Positions 25,248 through 35,328 of a stretch of 64,000 nt of DNA are shown one piece after another (position 1 is the stretch's first letter; every line of letters starts with the position of its first letter). Source of the DNA: JAUILH01 sp965230535 (lineage in GTDB: Bacteria > Bacteroidota > Bacteroidia > Flavobacteriales_D > JAUILH01). The position numbers and the translations under genes are program-made. The notes under the pieces were generated by a model that was not told the DNA's origin, searched no databases, and saw only the letters and a list, made by a program, of their open reading frames with translations. The stretch covers positions 1,798,001-1,862,000 of the forward strand of contig OZ246010.1 in assembly GCA_965230535.1 (NCBI GenBank), read 5' to 3'.

Positions 25248-28097
25248 CTAGGGCAATTGCTCTTCAACTTGCAAGCTATCAGAAAGTTCTGGCTCAGGCG
25301 GTTTTAACCAATCTTTAGTGATTTGCGCGTGATAAATTGACTTATGGATTCGTTTTCTGGTACCCAGATTGATGATTTTGGGGTTATGTGCATCCGGATG
25401 GCTTCTGTTTGAGAGGAAAACGTAGATAATGTCATTTTCAGGATCAGCCCAAATAGAATTCCCTGTAAAACCTGTATGGCCAAATGTTTTGGTGGACACC
25501 TCTTCTGGAATGCCGTACATCCCGCCTCCAACAGGTTTGTTGAAGCCCAAGCCTCTGTGCGATCCGGGTTGCGCCTGAATAAATCTATTCACCGTTTCTT
25601 CTTTGATAAAGCGGGTTCCGCCATAATAGCCTCTGTTCATCAACATTTGAAACAATTTGATCATGTCTTTGCCAGAAGAGAAGAGTCCTGCATTACCAGA
25701 AATTCCACCCAATAAAGCAGCCGTTGGATCGTGAACATAACCATGAACCAATTGCTTTCTCCAATACTTATCATCTTCTGTTGGAGCTATTTCTTCTTTA
25801 GAGAAGTATCGTCTTGGCAAATAGGCGGTACGGTCCATCTTTAAGGGACGGTATATCTGTTCCTGAAGATAACGCTCAAAGGCGTTGTATTCACGCTCTT
25901 CTTCATACCTACCCATTTTCACCAAACGCTCATCTTTGTCTAAGAACCCTCTCATGAGTTTGTACAGAAGCACAAAATTAGCGTCACTGTATAGGTAGTT
26001 TTTCGTATCTCTCAACCACATCTGATTCAGGTTTACCCAAATGGAATCCTGGTAACTTTCTTCCATGTAAAAACCTTCTGCAATTGGCACATAGTACATG
26101 GAATCATCTTCCCAATCACAATAAAACCTATCAAACCTTCCAATACTATCGGTGATATAGTCCACATACTTGATATAAGAAATGCCTGCTGGTAAGCCAG
26201 ACTGATGAGTCATTAATTCGGAAAAAGTAATGTGCCTTAGTGTGCTTTTTCCTCTGAAAAGATATTCTCTTAAAGAGTCCGGTAGATATACTTCAAGAGA
26301 ATCGTAAAGTCCGTACTTTTCTTCATCGAAAAGCTTCATGGAGGCAATGGTCGTAGCTGCCACCTTTGTTACGGAAGCCAGATCATAGATATGATCTTCA
26401 TTGACTTTGACCTGTCGCTTATAGGAACTGTAACCATATGCCCCATTGTGAATGAGGAAACCATCTTTTGTAGCCAGCACCTGACAACCCGGAAAAGCCC
26501 GATTACGAATGCCTTCTTCGGCAATATATCTGACAGCGTAAAGGGTATCTTTATCCAAACCAACATCAATAGGCTTACCGTAAGCCAGCCTGGTTTTGGA
26601 CGTTTTCTTACCTGATGATGCCATAAAATCTCCAACATTCATAGGCATTTCGCCATTGGCCTCAATCCCGCCAAATACCATTTGTCCCGCAAATTCCCAT
26701 TCATACTCAGACTCCCCGGGCAAATTAATGAGGGTATTGATGTCTGCCATTGATTTTAAATCACTGGTACCAGAACCGTTGATGACAATCAAAGGGCATT
26801 TCGATTGAAGTTCGATCAATTTTGATTGAAACATGGAATCTTCGAGATAATGACTGGAATCTACGTTGATTGCAATCACTGTGGTTCTTTGCCCCAATTT
26901 ACTCCATGGAATTTTGCTCAAATTATCCTTGTATGCATATGTATTTACTTTGGTATATCTCGATAAGCTGTTGTAAATCGATTTTATTGGCTGACCAATT
27001 CTAACCAAGTCAACCTTGTCTGGCACACCAGCTAATGGCACCAGAGAACGGTTATTGGAAACCAGTGTGATGGCATTTCTTCTAAGTTCTCTCGATAAAT
27101 ATTGAGCCTGCAATTCAAAGTACCGGGCTGTTCTTTTGGAATGATGTGCATTGGGGTCTGATTTAGCCCATTTCCGTGCTAACAGAACCTTTGCGACTTT
27201 GGCATTGAGCTCATTTTCGGAAATCCGGCCTTTCGAAACTAATTCCTTCAATTTTGCATGAAGAATTTTAGGCTGAGCAGACACGAATGCATCTGGTTGG
27301 GTCCAGAATTCTGACACAGAACTGGTATCCCATTGAACCAAAGTCAATCCTTTAAAACTGGCTGCTTCCAGAAGCTCAAGTGTGGCTTTGGAATAGTCTG
27401 TTGGGTTGATCATTGCAAACCCTCTGTTGACGAATTTTGACAAATATGCCTGAAGCGAATCCTGAAAAACCGTGTCCTGAATGGCCGGTAAGGAATAAGA
27501 CAACAAGCAATGGCGCTGATGAAGGCTGTCCTGCCATGTTTTAAATTTCTTATCTAAAGTTCGGCTCAGTCCCTGATAAAACTGTTCCTGACTGATGTTT
27601 TGTGAGCCAAAATCTACATAGTTGATGCCGTAGTAATCAATAAAATGATCCAAATGCAGCTGAAGTTTATCGTGCATTTTATGTCCATTACTCGCCAAAA
27701 TCTGAGCATAGGGTTCTTCTGACTCATCAAACACACTTTGAACAGATATGCCCAATAATGGCTGAACAGAGTCTTTCAATTGTGGGTGTATTTTGGCCAA
27801 CTGCTCCGGGAGATGTGCACTAAAATAATACCCTCCGTAACTTCCAATACTGTCGTTATTACTCTGAATTTTTTGGATAATCAGGTGACTCAGTTTTTCG
27901 TCCAGGCTCATAGAATCTACGCGAGCAATGGCCCAAGCGGGGTCTTCATTCAGGAATTCTATGGGGATAAAAGGTGCCTCAGTTTCTTTTGAAGACGTAG
28001 AACTCTCCTCTCCGCCTTTTGGCCAGAATAACAAAGCCAAAACTATCGTTAAGATAGCCGCAAGACTGCTTATTAAAATCCATTTTCTCTTATCCAC
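25248..28097 (-). CDS. Glycoside hydrolase 3-like / serine hydrolase (beta-lactamase fold) fusion
   Basis: An exported, membrane-anchored protein of 949 residues. A single N-terminal helix (5-24) is followed by a GH3-like TIM-barrel region (about 45-330) and a GH3 C-like region (to about 500), then a serine hydrolase/class C beta-lactamase domain (about 540-910). The second domain has the SVTK tetrad (near 577), the YSDAN motif (near 702) and an HTG motif (near 873), so it should be catalytically competent. The usual GH3 KH-PGHG loop is not found and the acid/nucleophile region is unrecognisable, so the first domain looks degenerate. Related fusions are thought to act on peptidoglycan. It lies between the GH3 synthetase and a receptor gene, on the same strand. 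Confidence 0.85.
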   Translation of the reverse strand: MDKRKWILISSLAAILTIVLALLFWPKGGEESSTSSKETEAPFIPIEFLNEDPAWAIARVDSMSLDEKLSHLIIQKIQSNNDSIGSYGGYYFSAHLPEQLAKIHPQLKDSVQPLLGISVQSVFDESEEPYAQILASNGHKMHDKLQLHLDHFIDYYGINYVDFGSQNISQEQFYQGLSRTLDKKFKTWQDSLHQRHCLLSYSLPAIQDTVFQDSLQAYLSKFVNRGFAMINPTDYSKATLELLEAASFKGLTLVQWDTSSVSEFWTQPDAFVSAQPKILHAKLKELVSKGRISENELNAKVAKVLLARKWAKSDPNAHHSKRTARYFELQAQYLSRELRRNAITLVSNNRSLVPLAGVPDKVDLVRIGQPIKSIYNSLSRYTKVNTYAYKDNLSKIPWSKLGQRTTVIAINVDSSHYLEDSMFQSKLIELQSKCPLIVINGSGTSDLKSMADINTLINLPGESEYEWEFAGQMVFGGIEANGEMPMNVGDFMASSGKKTSKTRLAYGKPIDVGLDKDTLYAVRYIAEEGIRNRAFPGCQVLATKDGFLIHNGAYGYSSYKRQVKVNEDHIYDLASVTKVAATTIASMKLFDEEKYGLYDSLEVYLPDSLREYLFRGKSTLRHITFSELMTHQSGLPAGISYIKYVDYITDSIGRFDRFYCDWEDDSMYYVPIAEGFYMEESYQDSIWVNLNQMWLRDTKNYLYSDANFVLLYKLMRGFLDKDERLVKMGRYEEEREYNAFERYLQEQIYRPLKMDRTAYLPRRYFSKEEIAPTEDDKYWRKQLVHGYVHDPTAALLGGISGNAGLFSSGKDMIKLFQMLMNRGYYGGTRFIKEETVNRFIQAQPGSHRGLGFNKPVGGGMYGIPEEVSTKTFGHTGFTGNSIWADPENDIIYVFLSNRSHPDAHNPKIINLGTRKRIHKSIYHAQITKDWLKPPEPELSDSLQVEEQLP

Positions 28098-28163
28098 ACT
28101 GCAATTTAGGCAGAGCGCTCAAGATATCAAGATGGTTTACAAGCAATTACTAACATTCTTCTG

Positions 28164-30596
28164 TTACATGCCTCCTGCTGATCTGTCGTCGCCACTTCCC
28201 TCAGTAGAGATTTGCTTGCGTTGCTTTCCTTTAACGGGTTTACCAAAGTTATATGTCAGACTCACCCAGTATTGACGAGATTCCCAGATTCTTCCGGATG
28301 TGAACGTATAACCGTCCAGACCATCTCCTTCGAAAGTAAAGTTTCTTGTTTTGAAGATATCCTGTACCCTCAAACCGACAGACATTTTTCTGCCAAGAAG
28401 CATTTTCCTGGCTGCCAGATCAATTCCACCAGCAGGTTTGATGGTCCCCTGAATCACCTTCATTTTTCCTCTGTAGTTTCCACTTAACTGAACCATCCAT
28501 CTTCCAAATCTTCTGGAAGCATTCATGTTGGCACTCCATCCATGATTTTGGTTACTTAGATTCCCTGAAACAGCATCAGGATCGTCTACCGCATTGTGCC
28601 AGTAGTTCAATGTTAATGCAGTTCTGATTTTTGCAAAAGTATAAGTTGCAATGAGCTCAGCTCCTTTCAACTGTGAGCTGGATAAATTATCGTAAGATAT
28701 TTGTGTAATGCCATTTGGCAATAAGTCTAAGTATCTTCTTTTCTGATCTTTGATGAGTCTGTAGTAAAGAGTCGAATTCAAAGTGAATTTTTCCTTAATC
28801 AGAGCGTGACTTCCTTCAAAAACGTGAATGAATTCCGGTCGTAAGAAAGGATTCCCACGTTGGAAGGTATAAGGGTCGTCGTAAGTTGTAAATGGATTGA
28901 TTTCCTCTGTCCCAGGTCTGTTAATCCTCCTGCTGTAACTCAATTGCCACTGACTAAATGGTGTTTTGCCATATGAAATATGCGCCGAGGGGAACAATTC
29001 AAAGTAATCATTTCTAAAAGTCTCATTGGTTGTCACCAATTCCGAAAGTGTATTGGTTTGTTCAGCTCTCAATCCTGCTTTTACACCAACACTTTTAAAT
29101 TGCCTGGCCAATGTGACATATCCTGCGTATACATCCTGAGAATAGTCAAATTCATTGTTCAATGAAACATCCGGCACAAAAGCATCTGATGTATAATTGA
29201 AGGTTTCGGAGTAGAATTCCTGAAGAATATACTTTCCCGTAAAGTGGAATCCAGCTTCCAGTTTCATACTGTCTGTAATTGGGTTCACATAGTTTGCCTG
29301 AAGGTTAAAAAGCTTGCTGTTCAAGCCCTGATTGGTCTTTTGGCGAGCACTGTTGTTCTGTTGAACCCCCATTCCATCGTAAAAAACTTCTTCAAGATCT
29401 TCATCAACCGGCGACTCCGAATCTGCAAACCTCATATCTAAATCAAAAGTGTGGTCCTTCTTTGCAAACTTCTTCTGCCAACCACCATTTAGTTGGTAGC
29501 TTGGTGCAATAATCTCAACTGCTCCTTGTCGTTTAGAAGTTGCTATCAGGGAGTCATTTTCTCTGAATTCGTAATCAATCGTTCTTCTTCCAAATCTGTC
29601 AGAATAATTGTAAGTCCCGTTGATGTACAAGGTATTCTTATCATTCAGAAAATAGTCCAGACCAAGTGTGGCAGAAGGTGAAAAATTACCTCTATGCCCA
29701 TAATCAACTGAAGATAAATTGACTGTAGTGTCTCCAAAAATTGTTCGGTCTAAATCACCGCCATACCCAAACTTTCCATTAAAAAGGCTGAGAGATGAAC
29801 TCACGTTTACCTTTTCGCTCAGGTAATTCAGAGAGATGCTTCCGTTGGTTTTAGCGTACTCTCCATAACCAAATGCCAGATTAGCACTTCCATTAAAACC
29901 ACTGGTCGTATTCTTCTTCAATTTAACATTGATGATCCCACTTGTGCCCTCCGGATCGTACTTGGCCGAAGGGTTTGTGATGATCTCTATTTCCTGGATG
30001 GCACTGGCCGGCAGTTGCTTTAGGAATTGGGATACGGACATTGCTACCGGCCGGCCATCTATCAGGATATTTACATTTTGGTCACCTCTAAGGCTAATAA
30101 TATCATCGGGATCCACTTCAATGGAAGGCACATTTCTCATAACATCAAGTGCTGTTCCTCCTGCATTGACAGGGTTTTTCGAGGGATCATATACTTTCTT
30201 GTCAATTTCTGTTCTAAATCCGGATGTTTCACCAGTTACCTTAACATCTCCCAGCTCAGTAGCAGGAGACAACTTGATCTCTCCCAAATCGTGAATTCTG
30301 TTATCCGAATTGAATGTGAGAGACTGGAATTGAGACTTATACCCAATAAAATCTATCTTTAAAAGGTAATCACCATCCTGAACATCTTCGATTAAAAACA
30401 TACCAGATTCATCTGTCAGACCACCGTTTACTACCATAGAATCTAGCGTAAGAAGAGCAACAGGAGTAAATTCAAGTGGTTCACTATTGGCTTCATCTAC
30501 AACTTTACCGGAGACACGGCCTTTTCCCTTATTCTCTTCTGCATGAAGATTAAAAGAACAAATTAGAACTGTGAGGCAAAAAACGATTTTGGTCAT
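28164..30596 (-). CDS. Outer-membrane beta-barrel receptor (TonB-dependent receptor-like)
   Basis: An 810-residue outer-membrane protein. A signal peptide (ends LHAEE) is followed by a CarboxypepD_reg domain (about 28-110, GRVSGKVVDEANSEPLEF), a plug-like region (about 125-225; ALDVMRNVPSIEVD, VNILIDGRP) and a large C-terminal beta-barrel (OMP_b-brl_3 type). These proteins resemble TonB-dependent transporters, although a clear TonB box is not visible. The ligand is unknown. The gene ends 66 bases before the GH3-like/serine hydrolase gene. Confidence 0.9.
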   Translation of the reverse strand: MTKIVFCLTVLICSFNLHAEENKGKGRVSGKVVDEANSEPLEFTPVALLTLDSMVVNGGLTDESGMFLIEDVQDGDYLLKIDFIGYKSQFQSLTFNSDNRIHDLGEIKLSPATELGDVKVTGETSGFRTEIDKKVYDPSKNPVNAGGTALDVMRNVPSIEVDPDDIISLRGDQNVNILIDGRPVAMSVSQFLKQLPASAIQEIEIITNPSAKYDPEGTSGIINVKLKKNTTSGFNGSANLAFGYGEYAKTNGSISLNYLSEKVNVSSSLSLFNGKFGYGGDLDRTIFGDTTVNLSSVDYGHRGNFSPSATLGLDYFLNDKNTLYINGTYNYSDRFGRRTIDYEFRENDSLIATSKRQGAVEIIAPSYQLNGGWQKKFAKKDHTFDLDMRFADSESPVDEDLEEVFYDGMGVQQNNSARQKTNQGLNSKLFNLQANYVNPITDSMKLEAGFHFTGKYILQEFYSETFNYTSDAFVPDVSLNNEFDYSQDVYAGYVTLARQFKSVGVKAGLRAEQTNTLSELVTTNETFRNDYFELFPSAHISYGKTPFSQWQLSYSRRINRPGTEEINPFTTYDDPYTFQRGNPFLRPEFIHVFEGSHALIKEKFTLNSTLYYRLIKDQKRRYLDLLPNGITQISYDNLSSSQLKGAELIATYTFAKIRTALTLNYWHNAVDDPDAVSGNLSNQNHGWSANMNASRRFGRWMVQLSGNYRGKMKVIQGTIKPAGGIDLAARKMLLGRKMSVGLRVQDIFKTRNFTFEGDGLDGYTFTSGRIWESRQYWVSLTYNFGKPVKGKQRKQISTEGSGDDRSAGGM

Positions 30597-30615
30597 GGCA
30601 TAATATTTAACACTA

Positions 30616-30623
30616 CAAAGCTA
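30616..30623 (-). promoter_or_regulatory. -7 box of the receptor gene promoter
   Basis: TAGCTTTG on the minus strand matches TAnnTTTG and lies 20 bases before the receptor ATG. No convincing -33 TTTG is present at the usual distance, so this is half a promoter only. Confidence 0.4.
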
Positions 30624-30957
30624 AATGCAGCTCACCAAGAAAAGGTACTAAAATGATGACTGGACGAAAAAACCAGAGCGATGGAAAAATCAAATGATCA
30701 AATTATGAATGGTCGAAATAAGGGATGAAGTGGCAAAAGGCAAGTTGTGATGACAAGCGGTTAATTTCGGCAGATTTCAGATAAATCAGTCATTCTGAAA
30801 GTAATTTACCTCAAAGAAGACCAACGTTGGATTGTCAAAACCAAAAAATCTGAGATTTAACATAATTTAAATGAATCTGAAAAATTTTGGGTGATCAGGA
30901 TCGTTTGGAACACGAATTTATCTTGAAACGACCATGAAAACAAATATTACAAAAAGC
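30624..30957. other. Intergenic region without visible genes
   Basis: Roughly 330 bases between the receptor promoter and the tRNA-Gln terminator. I see no ORF with a plausible start, no stable GC-rich hairpin and no known RNA motif. Confidence 0.5.
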
Positions 30958-30996
30958 AAAAAACCCCCGAATTCCCAGTGAAAACGAGGGTTTTTT
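30958..30996 (-). terminator. Terminator of tRNA-Gln
   Basis: Arms 30988-30996 (AAAAAACCC on the minus strand) and 30958-30966 (GGGTTTTTT) pair perfectly. The stem extends inward by three more pairs including one G-U. A run of six T on the minus strand ends it. It starts four bases after the tRNA 3' end. It is nearly symmetric and could also work on the plus strand. Confidence 0.8.
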
Positions 30997-30999
30997 AAG

Positions 31000-31071
31000 T
31001 TGCCCCACAAGGACTCGAACCTTGACTGACTGGACCAAAACCAGGTGTCCTGCCAATTAGACGATGGGGCA
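31000..31071 (-). tRNA. tRNA-Gln (anticodon UUG)
   Basis: A 72-nt cloverleaf is readable on the minus strand. The acceptor stem TGCCCCA pairs with TGGGGCA plus discriminator A, the D arm is GTC/GAC, and the anticodon arm CTGG/CCAG holds TTTTGGT with anticodon TTG. The T arm is CAAGG-TTCGAGT-CCTTG. CCA is not encoded. It reads CAA/CAG glutamine codons. Confidence 0.96.
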
Positions 31072-31179
31072 ATCGGTTGGCAAAAATACACATTTTTTTA
31101 TTCCGACAAATACCAAAGCGAGATATTACCATAATACTCGCAATAAAATTCATAAATTCGCACACATCAAATTCAAACC

Positions 31180-34100
31180 ATGGATTTTAAAAAATACAAC
31201 AAATACATAGGATGGGCATTATTTGCCATTGCAGCAATTTGCTATTTAGCAACCATGGAGAGATCCGTATCTCTCTGGGATTGTGGTGAATATATCGCAA
31301 CAAGTAACAAATTGGAAGTTGGTCACCCCCCTGGTGCTCCTCTTTTCCAGATGATCAACAGATTGTTAACGGCCTTTGTTCCGGGGAGCTCAGTTGCTTT
31401 GGTTGTAAATGCCGTATCTGCACTATCCAGTGCGTTTACCATTCTATTTTTGTTTTGGACCATTACTGCGATTGGTCAAAAGATGGCAAAATCCAAGATT
31501 TCTCTATTCATAAAGGGAGACGATTCTGTTATTGATGATGCTAAAAGTTCTGACAACTCTGTAACAGATGGACAACATTGGGCCATCCTGGGCTCTGGTA
31601 TAATTGGAGCACTGGTCTACACATTTACTGATTCCTTCTGGTTTAGTGCCGTGGAAGCGGAGGTTTATGCCATGTCTTCTTTCTTTACTGCTCTTGTATT
31701 CTGGGCCATGTATAAATGGGATCAGCAGATGGATAAATTTGAAGCCGGAGAGACCAAAAGAAACCCTGACTATTGGTTGGTATTTATCTTATTTATGGTC
31801 GGACTCTCTATCGGGGTTCACCTCTTGAACTTATTGGCCATTCCTGCGATGGCGTACATCTATTACTTTAGAAAATTCAAAAAGCCTACCATCATTGGTT
31901 TTATGGCAACGGGCATCATTTCCTATGTGGTTCTGAGCTTTATCCAGGACATTATCATCCCGGGAACTGCAAAGTGGATTGCTGGTCTCGAGATCTTATT
32001 TGTTAACGATATGGGCATGCCATTTGGAAGTGGAATGATCTTCTTCTTCCTGCTACTTGTAAGTATTTTGACAGGTGGTATCTGGTATTCTAAGAAGCGT
32101 GATTGGGTGAATGTAAACACAGTTTTCGTATCACTTACTGTGCTTTACATTGGGTATTCCTGCTTTGCAATGATTCCGATCAGATCTAATGCAGATTTGC
32201 CAATTGATGAAAATAACCCTGAGAACCCTGTATCACTTGAATCGTACCTGTTACGTGAGCAATATGGTGACAGACCTCTTTTCTCAGGGCCTCAGTTTAC
32301 TTCAGGACCAGGTAGAAAGAACCCTTCGGAATTTGGTGATAAATCGCCAATTTATGTAAGAGCTTTTGTAATCAAGAAAGGAGACGAGCAGATAAAAGGA
32401 TTTCCTACAGAAAAAGCTGCCAAAAAATACATCAAAGAAAAAGAACTAAAAGGCGTTGAAATTGAAGAAGAGTACTACAAATCAAGTGATCGTAAAAATG
32501 TAAAACCTACATATCACAGTGAGGTAGAGGTTCTGTTCCCAAGGATGTACAGTATGGAAGACAGACACGTTCAGGAGTACAAAAACTGGACAAGTTATCC
32601 GAACAATCCAGCTGATCCTGCCCTTCAGAGAGATTACGTGGATTTGAAACAGTATGGAAAAGGCAAAGTTTACATGCCTACAGGTTCTGAAAACCGTGAA
32701 TTCTTCTGGAAGTATCAGTTTAACCACATGTTCTTCCGTTACTTCATGTGGAACTTTGCAGGGAGACAGAATGATGACCACAATCAAAAAGGAGATATCA
32801 CTATTGGTAACTGGCAAACTGGTTTGAACTTCATTGATAAAGAATTCCTTGGAGATCAGTCTACACTTCCTGAGCACAGAAAGAACAATTATGCCAACAA
32901 CAAGTACTACTTGTTACCACTTATCTTAGGATTGATTGGTTTGTTCTATCATGCCTACCGAAACTGGAAAGATTGGTTCGTAGTTTTCGTTCTATTCTTA
33001 TTCACTGGTTTCATGGTAATCATTTATCTGAACCAAAAGCCATTGGAGCCAAGAGAACGTGATTACGCTTATGCAGCAGCCTTCTATACCTTTAGTATCT
33101 GGATTGGACTGAGTGTATATGCCATTTATGATTTGGCCAGACATATCGATTGGAAAAAGTATGCATCAATCATGGCATGGCCTTTAGGTGCAGGTGTGTT
33201 ACTACTGGCTATTGAAACCATGGGTGATGACATTCACGTAACTTCTTACTCGATCTTATACATGACTGCAGTTACCGGAGCTGTTATCGCACTATTTATG
33301 TTCCTGAGAGATCGATTAAACGACGGCAAAAAACAAGCAATTGCCATAACCAGCTTACTGGCAGTCGTTCCATTGTTAATGGCCTTCCAAAACTGGAATG
33401 ACCATGACCGTTCGGGAAGATACACGCCAAGGGAAATGGCTAAAAACTACCTGAAGCCTTGTGCAGAACAGGCCATTATGTTTACCAACGGAGATAACGA
33501 TACATTCCCGCTGTGGTACATTCAGGAAGTAGAAAACTACAGAACAGATGTTAGAACAGTGAACCTAAGTTTGGCAAATACAGACTGGTACATTGAACAA
33601 ATGACAAGAAGAGCCTGGAAATCTGATCCACTTCCTATTTCTATGGAAGAACATGAGTACATGGAAGGTGCTCACTTAGATCAGGTATTTATGCCTTCTG
33701 GTATGTTGAATTACTACCTAAGTGAAGCTGACCAGTCAGTGAAGAGTGGTAAGGCCATAGATCAAACAGTGATTGACGCCTTTACTGAAGTTTGTAAGCA
33801 CTCTCCATCTGTTGTGAGACCATATCTTGATATGCAGTGGCAAACTAAGAGTGGTGTAGTTGAACCTCTTAAGAGATTTAAAGGTGTAGTTAATACTGCA
33901 CTTGCGGCAAACGGAGGAATGGATGAGCCTGCTAATCTGGCGGAGAAGATTGATCAATTGTCTTCAGGAGTATGGCAGGTAAGTAACCCAAGTCTTTCGG
34001 GTGAGAGTATTACTTATATGCCTTACAAGCGTTTCTTCATTCCTGTGAGTGATGAAGCTAAGGATAAGCTTATCGAAGACAAGGCGATTCCGGAAAACGT

Positions 34101-35328
34101 ACATGAAGAATTGTTAGATTCTGTAATCTTCTCTGTTGGTAAGGGGTATATCCATAAGGCAGATTTATTGATTCTTGACTTGGTGTCTCAAAGTAACTGG
34201 GAAAGACCAATTTACTTTGCCGCTACTGGTGGTAAAGAGGCTTATTTAGGACTACAAAAGCATTTCCAAATGGAAGGGCTCGTGTATAGATTAGTTCCTT
34301 ACAGAACAGAGAACCCAACGTATAGACGTTACAATATCTTTGGAAATGTCTATGCAGACAAGATGTATGATGTAGCAGTGAATCAGTGGGAATGGGGTAA
34401 CCTTAAGGGTGACAACATCAATGTAGATTACTACAACAGAAGACCTGTAAGCAACTTTAGATTACAATATTCAGTGCTTGCTGAAGCTTTATGCGCTGAA
34501 GGTAAATATGAGATGGCGAAAAAGGCTCTGGATAAGTCGATGGAGGAATTCCCGGATAACAAGATTCCATTCGACAACTTTACGACGGTTGCCTTAGAAG
34601 CATATCTGAAAGTTGCAGACGGTTTGTATGGAGATGGTAAAACCGACTTGGGCAAACAAGCCAGAGATAAGGCAGAATTCATTGCAGAGAGACTTAATAA
34701 ATACTCAAGTGACGACTTTAAGCACTTTAGTGGATTTAAATGGCGTTTCTTCTCTCATGGGAAATCACTTGATGATGTGGCATTCCAGTTCAGATACGGA
34801 TTTGGTTCTTTAGACGCGATTGCCAATTCTTACAAAAGACATGAGGCCAATGATAATGCAGAATTGGCCCAATACTATGCGCAAATGGCAAAGGGATATG
34901 AAGCAAAGAGAGATGAGTATATCTCAGGTTTCCTAACAGCTCTAAACACCAAACTGGGTGAAATGTATGACAACTATGATTCTGAAGAGTACCCGGCACA
35001 GCAAAATCACTTCTACAATGTTGCAGACGGCTTCTTTAGCAGCATGTCAGAAATGGCCCTTGGAGATCTTCCAATGAAAGCTGCGCAGTTGGCCAATGCT
35101 CGTAAAACAGTGAATGATCTGGATCCATCAGATCAACAGTTACTTGCAGACTACAAATCCAGATATTCTCACATTGCGAAAGCACTGATGGGTGTGTACA
35201 AAGAGGCATTGAGAGTTGACCTTAAAAAATACATCCAAAGAGATCCTCAACCTTCAAAAGAAGAAGTTGAGGCCCTTAGACGTAAACAACAACTTGGTCA
35301 GTTAATGGGCTGGTTGGGTTTTAAATAA
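31180..35328 (+). CDS. DUF2723 (TMEM260-like) GT-C membrane protein, putative O-glycosyltransferase
   Basis: A large inner-membrane protein of 1382 residues. The N-terminal half has about ten or more membrane helices. It opens with the DUF2723 signature (ATMERSVSLWDCGEYIATS; Asp and Glu in the first large loop, as in GT-C enzymes of the PMT type), then GHPPGAPLF. The second half is soluble, with FTNGDNDTFPLWYIQE and a TPR-like helical tail (about 1090-1380). The human family member TMEM260 is an O-mannosyltransferase of IPT/Ig-like domains. By analogy this protein may glycosylate exported proteins with a lipid-linked sugar; that is inference. A weak -7-like TAAATTCG lies at 31153. It is followed by a coupled deacetylase gene. 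Confidence 0.85.
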   Translation: MDFKKYNKYIGWALFAIAAICYLATMERSVSLWDCGEYIATSNKLEVGHPPGAPLFQMINRLLTAFVPGSSVALVVNAVSALSSAFTILFLFWTITAIGQKMAKSKISLFIKGDDSVIDDAKSSDNSVTDGQHWAILGSGIIGALVYTFTDSFWFSAVEAEVYAMSSFFTALVFWAMYKWDQQMDKFEAGETKRNPDYWLVFILFMVGLSIGVHLLNLLAIPAMAYIYYFRKFKKPTIIGFMATGIISYVVLSFIQDIIIPGTAKWIAGLEILFVNDMGMPFGSGMIFFFLLLVSILTGGIWYSKKRDWVNVNTVFVSLTVLYIGYSCFAMIPIRSNADLPIDENNPENPVSLESYLLREQYGDRPLFSGPQFTSGPGRKNPSEFGDKSPIYVRAFVIKKGDEQIKGFPTEKAAKKYIKEKELKGVEIEEEYYKSSDRKNVKPTYHSEVEVLFPRMYSMEDRHVQEYKNWTSYPNNPADPALQRDYVDLKQYGKGKVYMPTGSENREFFWKYQFNHMFFRYFMWNFAGRQNDDHNQKGDITIGNWQTGLNFIDKEFLGDQSTLPEHRKNNYANNKYYLLPLILGLIGLFYHAYRNWKDWFVVFVLFLFTGFMVIIYLNQKPLEPRERDYAYAAAFYTFSIWIGLSVYAIYDLARHIDWKKYASIMAWPLGAGVLLLAIETMGDDIHVTSYSILYMTAVTGAVIALFMFLRDRLNDGKKQAIAITSLLAVVPLLMAFQNWNDHDRSGRYTPREMAKNYLKPCAEQAIMFTNGDNDTFPLWYIQEVENYRTDVRTVNLSLANTDWYIEQMTRRAWKSDPLPISMEEHEYMEGAHLDQVFMPSGMLNYYLSEADQSVKSGKAIDQTVIDAFTEVCKHSPSVVRPYLDMQWQTKSGVVEPLKRFKGVVNTALAANGGMDEPANLAEKIDQLSSGVWQVSNPSLSGESITYMPYKRFFIPVSDEAKDKLIEDKAIPENVHEELLDSVIFSVGKGYIHKADLLILDLVSQSNWERPIYFAATGGKEAYLGLQKHFQMEGLVYRLVPYRTENPTYRRYNIFGNVYADKMYDVAVNQWEWGNLKGDNINVDYYNRRPVSNFRLQYSVLAEALCAEGKYEMAKKALDKSMEEFPDNKIPFDNFTTVALEAYLKVADGLYGDGKTDLGKQARDKAEFIAERLNKYSSDDFKHFSGFKWRFFSHGKSLDDVAFQFRYGFGSLDAIANSYKRHEANDNAELAQYYAQMAKGYEAKRDEYISGFLTALNTKLGEMYDNYDSEEYPAQQNHFYNVADGFFSSMSEMALGDLPMKAAQLANARKTVNDLDPSDQQLLADYKSRYSHIAKALMGVYKEALRVDLKKYIQRDPQPSKEEVEALRRKQQLGQLMGWLGFK

